A model generated the notes under the pieces. It had not been told where the DNA came from, made no database searches, and worked only from the letters and a program-made list of their open reading frames with translations. This document shows, one piece after another, positions 1 to 11,839 of a stretch of 64,000 nt of DNA (its first letter is position 1; every line of letters begins with the position of its first letter). A program made the translations under genes and the position numbers. The DNA is from Adiantum capillus-veneris (Eukaryota; Streptophyta; Polypodiopsida; Polypodiales; Pteridaceae), in NCBI GenBank assembly GCA_014529385.2, contig CM043959.1, positions 60,216,253 to 60,280,252 of the forward strand, given 5' to 3'.

Positions 1-385
1 GGGATATACTATTTTGGAAGATAGGGTAAGTTGCATGTGAGTTGGTGCATTATTGGTGAGTTATAATGTATTATTGGTGAGAGGTGGGGTAGCTTGAGGG
101 GAGAGAGAAAGGAGAAAGGACAAGGGGAAGAGAGAGGGGTTGACCTTTTGAGTGGAGGAGAGGAAAAGGGACACACGGTGGGGCAACAATGAAGAAAAAG
201 GAGGCAAGGTGGGGATGGGCTGCCCCACAGGCATGAGGTGGCCTATTTTACCTTTCTCATATATTTACATAATCATACTTTATTTTTTTCTTACTTTTTC
301 CAATGCCTTTTATCACTCCCTCCCTAAGAGGGGGTTTTCATGGGGTGGGGACGAGAGAAGAGGGGTATGGGAGCTTGGCTTGTGA
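1..385. other. purine-rich non-coding flank
   Basis: The plus strand is rich in GGAGAGAG-type purine runs. Short open frames cross it but they lean on non-ATG starts and resemble nothing I know. A TGA at 383-385 lies directly upstream of the reading frame of the decayed gene that follows. Confidence 0.5.
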
Positions 386-2297
386 AAAACCCCCATCATC
401 GGGTACAACAACATTGTTGAGGCGTTCCACGCTAATATTATTTCTCACTATGCACGGGTTCTTATTGAAAATCCACTTATTCATTGTCTACCAAAGCTTG
501 TCCTGGTGGTTCAACTGACATGTAATCAATTTAATTCAAATTTTATCAAAGCGCAATGGGATGCAATAGCATTGGTTTGGAATCGGCATCTTAAAAACAT
601 TGTAGGTCCTTTGATTGGTCATGCTTCTGATGTGGATGCTTGAAGAAGGAAACTCATGAGAGATGACTACACTTCCCAAGTGGGTATTTGATTCTCTATT
701 CCTTGGAAGGGGTGGCCATTAGCAGCGAGCATAGATTATGATGGAAGTATGTTGGGATTGCATGACTCGGACTTCATTCAGAATGGGAAAAAGTTGGTTA
801 ACCCTTTAGATAATGATTCTAGAAGACTTGTCCTTGGCAAGGATATCGCTACATTGAATCATGTTGCTCTTGTATATCAACATTTTAAGGTTGATAAGCA
901 TGGATTGCAAGAGGGTGATGTGTGGAGAGAAAGGACAGGCAAAAGTAGAGATCAGCCCAAAGATTGGCAGGACGTAAGGTGCAAGCGCATCTGAAGGATT
1001 TGCGCATTGGAAGTCAATTTCAGCAAGAAAGAACACTTGGAACAGAAATGTATCTTTTAGTAGTAGCTTCATTTATTGATATTTTTTTGTCTCCAACTCT
1101 CTTATTATTTGAGAGAGTGAAAGCTTCCGGCAAGGTTTCCTTCTTTTTCAGGTATTTAGAGTTTAGACAAGGTGTCATTCTTTATGTTTGTCATTCAAAT
1201 AAGACAATAGTTATTCATTTTGTAAGAAATATCTAACGTTGTTTTCTCAAGATGTGGTGCACTTGGATCATGAAACAAGCGATATACATTCTCAAGGAGA
1301 ATTTTATAAGCAAAGAAACACTCCTTGATATTCAACTCTCTTGCCACTTTATAGTTCTTCTAATCAAGCTACTCAGAGAAAAGTATACACATCTAGAAGT
1401 TCCTTTGTCTGCAACGGGGTCAGACATTTGTGAAAATTTCTTTAGCAAAGTTGGCGGTATGGTTAGAAATGAGAGGAGTTATAATGGAGTTGATTTTTTA
1501 AGCACTGCTGGTATGCTAAACAAGATCGTCGAGATTCAATCAAGCTCCATGCTTGTTTTTCTAGCAGCACACTCTAAGCAAGAAAGCATATGGACTATAA
1601 TGAATCATGTACCTGGCGTTCCATTTGCCAATCTTGGTGACTACATGTTTGTATCTTGTGATGGGGACATAGTACGAGCTTAAGAGAAGGCTTTTGTAGA
1701 GCAAAGGATGTGTGCAAAATAGTAGGCATTCACGATATCTCTTGGTGCCATGACACATGGCAAGGGAGAGATCTTGAAGATATAATGGTTGCCAATGCAG
1801 ATGACCAAATTTTGGATTATGGAGTAGTTGATGACCTTCCTCTTGAGATAGAGGAAGGTACAAATGAGTTGAGAACATGTGACAAAGATGACGTGATAGT
1901 CACAGAATGTGAGTTACGCCATGTGTTAAAGATGACACAAGGCGCAAGAGGAAAGGAAAGATCTGTAGCACTAGCGAAAGTGCAGATAAAGGTACATGGT
2001 AGAGTTGTGTGTATGAGAAGAAAAGTGGGAGTTGCTATGAAAGAGACCAGGGGTCCTATTGATCTTCTTGACCGACCTGCAAATGTAGAGATACATCTTG
2101 CATGGTATCAGAAAGCTAAGGGTACAAGGAGCTATACATACGATCTTGTGGACAATCAATGTGTATCCTTGGAGTCTATAATTTCACTTGCAAACTTGAC
2201 ATATGATTTGGAGACTAAGAAATACCAGCTTGATGCTAAGGACTACAAGGTCTTCAATGAGTCTGTGAAAGGTAAATTGACTTCATTTGTAAATTAG
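386..2297 (+). pseudogene. decayed transposase-like uncharacterised protein
   Basis: A protein-like reading frame can be followed through stops and shifts. Frame 2 is open at 386-640 (includes GPLIGHASD), stops at TGA 641, continues to TGA 689, then runs 692-994 (NGKKLVNPLDNDSRRL, LGKDIATLNH). The similarity moves to frame 1 by 964-1000 (TEMYLLVVASFIDIFLSP), has a TAA at 1234, then continues to 1683 with ATGSDICENFFSKVGGM. A third frame holds 1710-2297 (195 codons), which I do not recognise. From memory, the blocks HASD.D(S)RR, NGKKLVNPLD and GSD.CENFFSK belong to long uncharacterised, probably transposon-derived proteins found in several eukaryotes; I cannot verify this or assign a catalytic domain. 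TGA 641 lies where the remembered family has Arg, which fits CGA-to-TGA decay. No terminal repeats were found. Confidence 0.55.
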
Positions 2298-3728
2298 GTT
2301 CAAGCATGTGCAAGAGAAAAGTTCATGGGATTGGTTTGTACAATAAAGAGCTATATTTATTTGCTAATTCTAAGCGTAACTATTTTGAATCTTACAGGTT
2401 GATACTTATGCTGGATGCAACTGGAAAAGATGAGGGATGACTACACTTTGAAAATATTGACTTAGAATTGTGCTCAGTACCTAGATAGGAGTACTTGCAT
2501 AAAAAGACGATGTGCCCTATAAAAGTTGTTTGTCCGACATGGCATGTGGACTTGTGAAATGTTGATTAAGGGGTGTGCATTTGGTTTAGGAAACTCTCTT
2601 CAAAGAATTCATTTTGATGTTTTGATTTATGTATTTTATGTACACGGCAACCATATGACATGAACATGCCATTTTGTTGATTGTGTAGTATGAGAAGCAT
2701 GATATACTAGCACTTGAAATGTAGTTTGGTTTTGAGCGTTCTTAAGTTGATTTGGTAGGCTATTTTTATGTTTTCATTTTGTGTTGGTTTTGTACACGAT
2801 CGCCTATCAATGTGGACATGGCCTTTTGGTGATCATGTGATTGGAGGTTTCCTACGTACTATGATATGCAGGTCATAGAACCACTAAAAAGTTAGATTAC
2901 TTTGACTCTATTGAAAATGTGTCTGATTTTAATGTGTAAGATAATCCATTAATCCCACGTGGGAGCCCAAGATGAGGTGGACAGTTTTTTTGGAAGAAGA
3001 AATTATGTGATGAAAATCCCATATGTGGGAGCCCAAGAAAAGGGTATACTGATTTTTTTTGAGAGAGAGGTCTCTGTACGAAGGAGACTCTAGCAAAATT
3101 TTTTAGATTTATATTTTATGTACATACTCAAAATTAAATACAGATGGTGCTTTTTTAAAAGTTGCAGTTTGCTTAAGACTAGATGTGCATTCATATCACA
3201 TATAATTGTTTTTGTTCAAAAAGATTAATCTTTTAATGGGTTGTTTTGTAATATGTTTTGATTTGATGAGTGAAGTTTTTCATAGTTGTTTAAAAGTATG
3301 CATTATTTGTTATTTAGAGAACAATCCATTCTATATGTGTGCCTTAAATCCCATGTGGGAAGCCTACTAAGTAGGTGGCTAGTATCATATGATTTGAAAT
3401 TGAGATTTGTTCAGTTTACAAGGTAAATGCTATTTGTTTTTTGACAAATTACATTGAAACGATTGGTTTATTTTAATTTAGTATTCATTATATTTGTTGC
3501 TTTTCATGGTTTGTTCTTTTAACATCTATTGCAAATGAAAACACACTACAATGTACACTTTTGTTCATTTGCAGTTCAACATGTATGTTTGCAAAAGCAT
3601 GTGCTTCTAAAATTGTTATATTACTAGTATACATAAAATAGTGGGTCATTACATTCCGTACGAAATCCGTATGAGGGGGGATGGTTCATTACGAGAATGT
3701 CTATCTTGTCCGTATGTAGGGGGATAGG
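2298..3728. other. AT-rich non-coding, with CCCAYRTGGG-type motif copies
   Basis: I see no supported gene. Three short related blocks recur: TCCCACGTGGGA at 2953-2964, TCCCATATGTGGGA at 3017-3030 and TCCCATGTGGGA at 3349-3360. Each is followed by (A)GCC and preceded by AAT or AAA. The first is a perfect palindrome with a CACGTG core. This may be the decayed 3' end or non-coding tail of the preceding element. Confidence 0.4.
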
Positions 3729-4367
3729 CTAGCAAGTAAGATACCATATATAGGGGGGTTTCTCTAATTTTGATGCACGCAGGTGACATTCCCCATTACT
3801 AATAGTGAATCCCCCAGCATCCAACGGTGTCTCACTTTCGGGTCTCACTAGTTCACTTGTTTTGTTTTTTTTGTGCTTGCTTTTTACCTCCTTTTGAGGT
3901 ATCAACACTTCTTGTCTCGGAATATTTAGTGTTTCAAGCTGTATTAGGGCTTGTGCGGTCTCTATGAGCCGTCTGCACATTTCCAATCTTCTTATTTTAA
4001 TTTTTGGATGTGAATAAGTCAACCATCTATTTTCTAAAGTCTAGTTGTTCTTCAATCTTGCCTCATAAGCTTGTAACAAAGCATCTAACAACTCTAATAC
4101 CTTCTCTACCAAGATTGAACCACTTGATAAAATTTTTGACACTTCTGCTCCCTCAACTTGTCCTTTGTTTTCTTGTTTGCGCTTGAGGTGATCCCTTGTT
4201 TGCTGCAAATTTGTCTCCAAGGCTGTCTTTTCCCATAGCCTTTTCACTTTCGTTTTGTCTCTTTTTGCTTTACAAGATTTTCTTTGAGTCTTGATCATTG
4301 AGCTCTCAAATTTAGTTTTTTTTGGAATTTTTGGATCGTCCTCCTACAACATGTTTCTTGCATATTC
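3729..4367 (-). pseudogene. gypsy gag C-terminal/linker relic, left part (split by copia 1)
   Basis: Two minus-strand open frames lie here: 4041-4298, very rich in Lys, Arg and Gln (begins MIKTQRKSCKAKRDK), and 3729-4022 with further charged stretches. Neither has an enzymatic motif. When copia element 1 is removed, this block directly continues the minus-strand gag relic at 12066-13260, whose last residues before the junction are PINVVTKSHA. A charged region after the nucleocapsid zinc knuckles is usual in gypsy gag proteins, so I read both blocks as one old retroelement. No protease or reverse transcriptase follows on the left, so the element was already truncated. The assignment rests on position and composition only. 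Confidence 0.4.
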
Positions 4368-4593
4368 TATTGGAATTAGGGTTGCAGAGAAACGCACACA
4401 GCTTGGAGAAGACGAAGGAAGCTCAAGGCACACAATAGAGAGTGTGCTACTTAGTGTGCAATGGAAAGATAGATAGCCCTAGAGTGATGGGTGTATATAC
4501 AATGTACGAGGGGAAAAACCTCCTAAAGAGGGGAAAAATGTCCCAGCGGTCCTAGTGTGTTCACACACATCACTACCACATGTTATGGTAACA
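4368..4593 (-). repeat. copia 1 3' LTR
   Basis: This 226-bp direct repeat matches 11840-12065. It starts TATTGGAATTAGGG and ends ATGGTAACA on the plus strand. The TA in place of TG at the outer end is a point change from the partner copy. Confidence 0.92.
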
Positions 4594-4595
4594 AA

Positions 4596-4604
4596 TTCCC
4601 CCTT
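4596..4604 (-). promoter_or_regulatory. copia 1 polypurine tract
   Basis: On the minus strand AAGGGGGAA lies two bases before the 3' LTR, the expected place for the primer of plus-strand DNA synthesis. Confidence 0.75.
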
Positions 4605-4668
4605 GAGTGATGCGGTGAACGAGAGCTGGCATATGAGTAAAGGGAAGTGCCATGCCCTAAGGACATGA

Positions 4669-5468
4669 TTAGTCCACAAAGGGGAGTAAGCCCAAAGCTT
4701 TGGGGAAAGCTTCAAGCTTCTCACAAGACAATGCCTTTGTGAAAAGATCTACAAGGTTGTCCTGTGTTGGCACATAAGCCAAGCTGATCTCTCCTGGTAA
4801 GAGCCTCTCCATGACATAGTGGTAATTATTTGTGCGAGCATGAAAAACAGGGTTCCTCGCAACTGCCAATGCGCTCGGACTTTCAGTGTAGATAGTGTTG
4901 GCAGTGTCCTGTCCAACACCCAAATCAGCCATAAGGCATCTGATCCATACACACTCAACCATGGCTGTGAAGACTGTCCTATACTTAGCCTCACAACTCG
5001 AATTGTCCACAATAGGTTTCTTCTTGCTCAACCATGATATACATGAACTGCCAAGCATGAAACAAAAACCACATGTGGACACTCGCGTGTCAAAACAACT
5101 AGCCCAATCTGAGTCTGAAAAAGCATGTAAGTCTGGCGGCAATGATCCCCCCTTGAGATAAAACAATCCAAGATGTAAAGTGCCACTAAGGTAGCGGAAA
5201 ATCCTCTTGACAGCCTGCCAATGCTTAAACCCTGGGCTATGCATAAATCTGCTGACTTGTGAGACTGCAAATTGAATATCTGGCCTCGTGTTGCACACAT
5301 AAATAAAACAGCCAACAACATTTTGGTAAAGAGTGACATTAGCAGGGTCACCAACATCATGTAGACTCAACTTCAAACTTGTTTCCATGGGAGTGGCAAT
5401 AGGTTTGCAATCCTCAAGTCCAAACTTACATAGCAATGTCTCTATATAACTTTTCTGACACAAGGCAA
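4669..5468 (-). pseudogene. copia 1 RT C-terminus and RNase H (3' fragment)
   Basis: The minus-strand frame continues the copia polyprotein after the nested insertion. It begins with SYIETLLCKFGLEDCKPI, the end of reverse transcriptase, then VVGCFIYVCNTRPDIQFAV. RNase H follows, with FSDSDWASC, the degraded SSCEAKYR (usually SSTEAEY), HARTNNYHYV and the terminal DLFTKAL. The frame ends 75 bases before the 3' LTR. RT and RNase H turn element RNA into cDNA inside virus-like particles. The frame itself is open, but it is cut from the rest of the polyprotein at 5464-5469 by the inserted element. The nearby 4749-5012 and 5028-5360 frames are shadows. Confidence 0.9.
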
Positions 5469-8062
5469 TGAGGTGGTCCGGGGCGGGCAACAAGAAGAGT
5501 GGCCTCTAAGAACCCTTCTAGGCTCCCGTGCTGCTCAATTGGGTTGGGGTTGGAAAAAACAACAAACACACACACAGAAACCCGCAACCTAACCCTACAC
5601 AAATATGGGGCACCACCTAGTTTTGGATGCGAACTAGGACACGTAGAGAGAGAGAGAGAGACAGAGAGAGATAGAGTGCTCGGGCTGCTTTGAAATGTTC
5701 AACAGTGATCAAGCAAACACAATTATATATGTAAGAAAAAGAGGGAAGGGGGAGGGGGTGATTGTTGTACTAATACCTTCTTACAAATCTGTCATGACCA
5801 ATGAAAGTGAGATTAGTATTTGTTCAACATAGCTTGAGTAAATTACACCACAACACATCACAAGAAAAGCCACCCCAATCACTGTCTTAAAGCTAGGGGA
5901 GTCCTCTCCACCCTGTCGCCCTCTTACAGTATGTGGGATTTATGGCTAAATTGATGACAACACCTAGAGACAAGCTATCAAGAACTTTTAAAAAAAAGAA
6001 AAAACACCAAGACACTTACACATCATTGTTGTCCATTACTTTACGTTGGAAGAGAGACAAAGTATCCAAGCTTAGTCCAAATCCACCCTCCTTGATTCAA
6101 CAAATGTTGGGCTTACACTAGTAGGAGAAATGATAGATTTCCTACTCTCAATTGAATGATCACTCTCTCTTACAATGTCATAGAGCACCCTTGCTAATCA
6201 CCCCTAATACAATACATGCATATGCATAAGACAATGAGCTTCCACTCAAGAGCTCCTTCTAGAGAGATAGAGCTTGTCTTCTCAAGCTATAGCATAGTGC
6301 TCTTGCTTATGGCTCCCCGGTTTGTGCTAGCTACACCCTCCTTTTATAGCAATTTTGAAGGCTAGGGTTACTCCTCTAACCATGGTTGGGTTAGATTTTC
6401 ATCACTTATCTAATTTCTTTTGCTTGGAATTATCAAGAAGTTGGTGTGGATAGATGAAGAAGAGAGAGAGGAGAGAAGTGGAGGTGATAGGACTTTTCAT
6501 AGTAGGTTAGTTTTAGTAAATTAGTAGAGTTAGTATTTTTATTGATTTACAAATGGAATTGGATATTTACAATGGGAGTATCCATGTAGGATACAAATAA
6601 GGAAAAAAACTCTTAATAGGTAAGAAAACATGGATTTCTTACAATGTGGATGTTCTAAGTGTCTTGAGTAGGGTCAATTTTGACGCTTGTTGACGGTACG
6701 TTTTTTCTCCACTCTTGACCTTCCTTGAGAGCCAAGGTAATTGAGCATGAGTAATCAATCACCATGATGCTGTCTTTCAAGAGAAGAGGCTGAATTTTGT
6801 GGTTTTTTTGATAGATATGGGTAATATGGATGAGGAAAAATGAGACTAGGTGGTCAATTTTGGAATGGAAGTGTGTGTAGGAGACATGAGTTCACCATGG
6901 TTTCTCTTATTCTTCAAGGTTGAGAAGAAGGTGAGTAGGGTGCAGAGAGGAGTGGTGAGAGAGGTAAGGATGATAATTGGAGAAGTGTATGTGAAAGAGG
7001 AAAATGATAAAGTGGAAGAGGGAGTGTGGCTGCATAGCATGGGCAAACTGGGGTCCACCAATAAAATCATAGCTCACAGCTCGTAGCTCAAAAAAATATG
7101 AAAAAATTTGAGGTGAAATTTTAGCTCACGAGCTACAACTTTTGTTTGTATCACCTTTTCAAATTCGGGGAGCATGTGATCTTTAAAAATTCAGAAAAAC
7201 CGACTATTTTTTTCCACTGCACAAAATCCTTGTGAGGTCCTTCTTTGGATGATTCTTTTGAATACCTCCAAGAGTGAGCCCCCCATGGTGCATGCATGCA
7301 TTCCACATACCCTTGACCTTATTTGGTAGGTCTATAATTGAAGATATTGTTGAGATCATGATATAAGTGAATAGTACAACTAAGGAAATCAAATATTGAG
7401 GGGTCTAAAAATATATGTACATGTCAAATATAAATAATATAGGTGGAAAAAATATAAAGGGGTCAAAATAAATCTCTCTCATTATAAGTCTACCATAAAA
7501 AGATGAATATTTTTTTTGGTCTAATTTATGAGAGTAATAGAGAATAGATGTAGGAAGAAAAAAATCACAATAGTGAAAAAATATACACATAAATAGAACT
7601 AGTTTTCTTGGATTTTTGTTGGGATGGAGTTACACCAAAAATAAGAGAATCTTGCATGAAATTATTTTTATATGGAATAAAGAGTATGCAAAATGGTAAG
7701 AAAAATGGTGGTAATGGTGAGTCAATGTACATAGCCTAAATAATACACACCTAAGTATAAATATTTAAATAAATACCAAAATAATTATGAAAAATCCTTA
7801 TATTTAGGCCCTATATAGAATGAAATATTTACACACAAAGAGGCCATAATATACCTTTTTTTATTTTATTTAATTTATTTTTTTGGCTCAACTAGCCCAG
7901 TGACTAGCTAATTGAGGGTTTTTAAAAAAATATGGAGAAAGTCCCCTAACTCACACACACCTATGTACAATGAAATGGTAGGGATAACCAAAATGTTTGA
8001 GTGATTTGATAGGGTGAGGTAGCTTACTATGGAAATTATGGAAAGCCGAAAAACGGCTATCA
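5469..8062. mobile_element. 2.6-kb non-coding TG..CA element (solo-LTR-like) in copia 1
   Basis: The copia RT frame reads into this block at one side (CDGGIA..) and out at the other (..ALCQKSYIET). Removing 5469-8062 plus one copy of GCAA joins the two halves in frame as GGIALCQKS. The flanks GCAA at 5465-5468 and 8063-8066 form a 4-bp target duplication with TG..CA ends; a 5-bp GCAAT reading with GAGG..ATCA ends is equally possible. The block has no coding capacity and includes a short (AG)n at 5645-5661 and AT-rich stretches. A diverged relative occupies 37060-39480. Size, ends and small target duplication suggest a solo LTR or a non-autonomous LTR derivative. The family is unknown to me. 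Confidence 0.7.
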
Positions 8063-8750
8063 GCAATACCACCATCACACTGCTTAAACTGTATACCCAA
8101 GTAATCATGCAATAGCCCCAAATCTTTCACCTTGAAAGTAGAATTCAAATGAGCCTTAAATTCAGCAATATGTCTCTTATTTGGTCCAATGATCAACAAA
8201 TCATCTACATAAAGAACCATAATGACAAGTACATCACCCTCACGCTTTACATACAATGTGTTTTTTGTTGAACTGTTACAAAATCCTTGCTTAACCAAAT
8301 GCGTGTCAAATTTCTCATACCAAGCAGAGAAGATTGCTTCAGCCCATACAAAGCCTACTTACATGTGCACACTTTGTACTCTTGTCCTTTCTTGACAAAA
8401 CCGCGAGGCTACGTTACATAAACTTCCTCAAATATGTCACCATTCAAGAAAGCAGTAACACTATCTGATTGATGTACATCCCAACCAAAATGAGATGCCA
8501 ATGCACATAGAAAATGCACAGTAGTCATACGACAAGTGGGAGCAAAAGTCTCTTCATAATCTATCCCTTTTTGCTGTGCATAACCGTTGGCAACAAGTCG
8601 AGCCTTATAGCGATCGATCTCACCATCCGGCTTGCGTTTCAACTTGTAAACCCACTTCGTACCAATGGCCTTTTTGCCAGGAGGCAAATCACATAAAGTC
8701 CATGTGTCATTTTCTATAAGTGCATCATATTCTGATTGCATGGCAGCCAT
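8063..8750 (-). pseudogene. copia 1 reverse transcriptase N-terminal part
   Basis: The frame 8409-8750 carries the start of the copia RT: WTLCDLPPGKKAIGTKWVYK, YKARLVANGYAQQKGIDYEE and TFAPTCRMTT, ending in a stop after EEVYVT. After a frame change the domain resumes by 8298 with SSTKNTLYVKREGDVLVIM and the catalytic box LYVDDLLI, then DLGLLHDYLGIQFKQCDGGI. At 8067 it runs into the nested insertion. The YVDD aspartates survive, but the stop, the frame change and the insertion abolish function. Upstream frame 8953-9177 is the variable linker between integrase and RT. Confidence 0.9.
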
Positions 8751-9133
8751 CCAATTTTCTGAATTCTATGATTCATCAAAAGACAGAGGCTCCTCAACAT
8801 CATGTAAGCTAGACACAGCCAAAGCATAACAATTTGATGCATAAGATGCATGGCGAGAGCCTGAACGAGTATGACTAGACAAAGGTGCATCCAATTTACT
8901 GTCACAAAAAGTGTGCACCAGCCATTTTGGCATACCTCTAGCCTGCTCATTGTCAGCCCTTTCCCCATTTAAGTACATCATATACATCTGCATCAGCAAT
9001 AGGCTGATCTGTAACATTTTCAAAAACCCCCATAGGCTGTACATTTGCCTCATTGGAACTTACATTCGTATTTCCACCGCTGAAAAGAGGCAACAAAGTG
9101 TCATAAATGTCCTTTGAGCTTACATTACTATGT

Positions 9134-10664
9134 CTAGTACATGACAGCAAGGGCTGAACAAAATCTTCCACAAACACTACATCCCGTGAAACCAGAATAC
9201 GTTTTTTTGCGGATGATACAACCTGTAATCTTTGCTTTCAGCACTATAACCAACAAAAATACATTTGACAGCCTTATCATCCAATTTTCTGCGCTGTGTT
9301 TGTGGCACCAAAGCATATGCCAAACAACCAAAAACACGCATGTGCTCAATAGAATGCTTTCTATCATGTCATGCTTCATATGGAGTAACAGACTGCAAAG
9401 CTTTCGTAGGACACCTGTTAAGTACATAAGTGGCACACATGATGGCCTCAAGCCAAAAAGAATGCGACAAAGCTTGACTTTTGACCATACATCGTGCCAT
9501 TTCTATCAGTGACCTGTTTTTCCTCTCAGCAACACCATTTTGCTGAGGTGTATAAGGCACTGTACATTGGTGTTTTATCCCATGACTGGCCAAAAATGCA
9601 GTAAATTCATGAGACATATACTCCCCCCCTCAATCGGAACGGAGGGTGTCCATAGTACATCTCGAGACATTTTCAGCCATAGTCAGAAATTGTTTGAAGC
9701 ACATAAAAACTTTGGACTTCGTTTTAAGCGGAAATACCCATGCGTGCCTGGAGTAATCATCAAGGAAAGCCACGAAGTAAAGGTAATTGCCCAAGGACGG
9801 GGTTTGCATGGGCCCAGAAACATCACTATGCACAAGCTGCAACCTGCATGTTGCCCGAACTGAACCATCCTTTGGAAACTTAGAATGCTGCATCTTACCC
9901 AAAATATAGCCTTCACAAACATGTTTGATAGGTGCTTCAAGAGGTGGCAAAGAAGCAACCATATCAAATTTCTGCAAGCGCAGCAAATTGGCAAAATTCA
10001 GATGACCAAAACGTGCATGCCAAAGTTTTGCATCTGAAATAGCCCTTGAATCTGCAACAGCATTTGCAAAATTTTGTACACACTCATCATACAAAGTGAG
10101 CTTATACATCCCACGACACAAAAGTCCAGATGCAACAAGTTCATCACCATAACTGAGATAATGAACTGTGCATCTGTCATCCATAAATTTGACTACAAGT
10201 CCAAGTCTAGCAAGTGCGGATACAGACAAGAGATTCTTCTTGATCCCAGGTACATAAAGTGCATCACCAAGTGTGAAGGAACTGCCATTTGCAGCAGTAA
10301 GCACAATCTTTCCAACTCCCTAAACCAGATAAGAGGCATTGTTGGCACAAGTGACTGAATTCCTATGAAGGACAAACTCAAGAGAGGTAAACAATTCACG
10401 ATGTGAGGTAATGTGCTCTGTAGCACCACTGTCACAATACCACACATGTGAATCTGCAACAACTGACAAGCATGCATCAAGGACAACAGGATTGTAAGTG
10501 AACTCTACGCTAAAAGCCCATTCTGCATCAACATCAGCAACACAGTCTACTTTCACAGAAGACTCAACAATGGCTGCATTTGTAGTGGAACCAGCATTTG
10601 CAATGGAACCACCCTCTTTCTTCTTAGCCTCTTTGGCCTTCAACTTAGGACACGACTTGATCAA
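9134..10664 (-). pseudogene. copia 1 protease and integrase
   Basis: On the minus strand 10320-10664 begins in the nucleocapsid and contains the protease box WYCDSGATEHITSH (Asp codon near 10433). After a stop the same frame continues at 9630-10304 with LYVPGIKKNLLSVSALARLG and the integrase zinc region LWHARFGHLN. There HVCEGYILGK has Tyr where the second Cys of CxxC is expected, so the zinc finger is damaged. The catalytic core is recognisable: HSDVSGPM, TLRSD (then a stop), and in 9369-9617 PYTPQQNGVAERKN with the catalytic Glu. The C-terminal GKK/VFGC-type region (RVFGCLAYALVPQTQRRKL) lies in a further frame near 9250-9340. The order PR-INT-RT is that of copia. Confidence 0.88.
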
Positions 10665-11539
10665 GTGATCATTAGCTTTACAATAATGGCAACGAATCTT
10701 CTTTTTGCCCTTATCACCAGAATTGCCAGACGAAGTGCTGCCAACAAAAGCATTGGGAACAGAAGTTTTGCCACTCGCAGCAGAACCATAAGAAGTGGTT
10801 GCATTGCTGTTACCACCCTTTCTTTGAGAATCAATAAAATCCTGTTCAACTGCACACGCTGTCTAGTCCTGTTTTTTATGAAAAGTGACTCTTGGAATAG
10901 CAATGTGCATAATGCATCAAACGTGACAACTTCTGGATTTCCTTGGGTCATAAGTCTCCAAGTACTAGCAAAAGTCTGGTAGGAATATGGTAAGGCATCA
11001 AGAATAGTCTGCACAAGGGAAATGTCTGAAATGACTTCACCTGTAGAAATAAGTTACTCATTGATATCCTTGACACCAGCAAGGAAAGTGTCCATATCAT
11101 CTTCCTCATGCATAATCTTCGACTCTAGCTCTTTACGCAGCAAAGCAATTTTAGCCTCATTGCGGCTTGCATAAAGACCTGCTAGAATATCCCAAGCCTG
11201 TTTTGCAGATTTTGCTGAACGAATGTGAGGAACAATAGTGTGCTTCACAGACAACGCAATCAATGCATGAGCCTGTGCATTATTTACATCCCCACGAGCT
11301 TGTTCTGCCATAGGCAAAACAACTCTAATAGCCGCAATCATTGCAACAAGAACTACAACATCCTCAGCATTGCCTACATCCTCAGAACCAGGACGTACAT
11401 CAATGCCCTGCACAATGTTCCAGACGCCCTTTGACACAAGAACATGTTGCATCATATACGCCCACATAGGGTAGTTGTCCCCATCCAACCTGTCCTTAGC
11501 AACAAACATCTTGAACACATATGTGTTGTTGTCAGCCAT
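10661..11539 (-). pseudogene. copia 1 gag (capsid and zinc knuckle)
   Basis: The likely start is the ATG at 11537-11539, giving MADNNTYVFKMFVAK and then LDGDNYPMWAYMMQHVLVSK, the typical copia gag opening (UBN2 type). Further marks are KSAKQAWDILAGLYASRNEA and KIMHEEDDMDTFLAGVKDI. A TAA follows near 11054. The same frame resumes at 11014 (LPYSYQTFASTW) and then shifts around 10850. In the new frame the nucleocapsid knuckle CHYCKANDHLIKSC (C-x2-C-x4-H-x4-C) spans roughly 10650-10690. The intact protein would form the particle that packages element RNA. At least one stop and one frameshift inactivate it. Confidence 0.88.
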
Positions 11540-11825
11540 GGTAAATGTTGCACCTGATGTGACAACTGCCTGAATATAGGAGAAATGGAGCAGAAACAAC
11601 ACGTGCTATATAGCACAAGCCATAGAAGACTGTAAGGCACCTGTTATACAAAAATTGGCACTGACAAAAATTTTGCACAAAATGACAAAATTGCCTGTGT
11701 AGACCTGCTTGTAGTGGAAACAGAGGCCAAAATGAGCCCGAATCAGAAATCTTAGTAGACTGAGCTCTTCGAGCTCACCCAAAATATTTGTCGACCTACG
11801 AATGCTTGCTAGAGAAAGTGAGGAG

Positions 11826-11838
11826 GCTTTGATACCAA
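11826..11838 (-). promoter_or_regulatory. copia 1 primer-binding site (tRNA-iMet)
   Basis: Next to the 5' LTR the minus strand reads TTGGTATCAAAGC, one base from the standard TGGTATCAGAGC complement of initiator tRNA-Met. It would prime minus-strand cDNA synthesis. Confidence 0.85.
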
Positions 11839-11839
11839 T

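Noticed and set aside
4479-5161. Several short frames on both strands near the copia 1 RNase H
   Set aside because: Shadows of the RNase H frame 4669-5468 and of the LTR.
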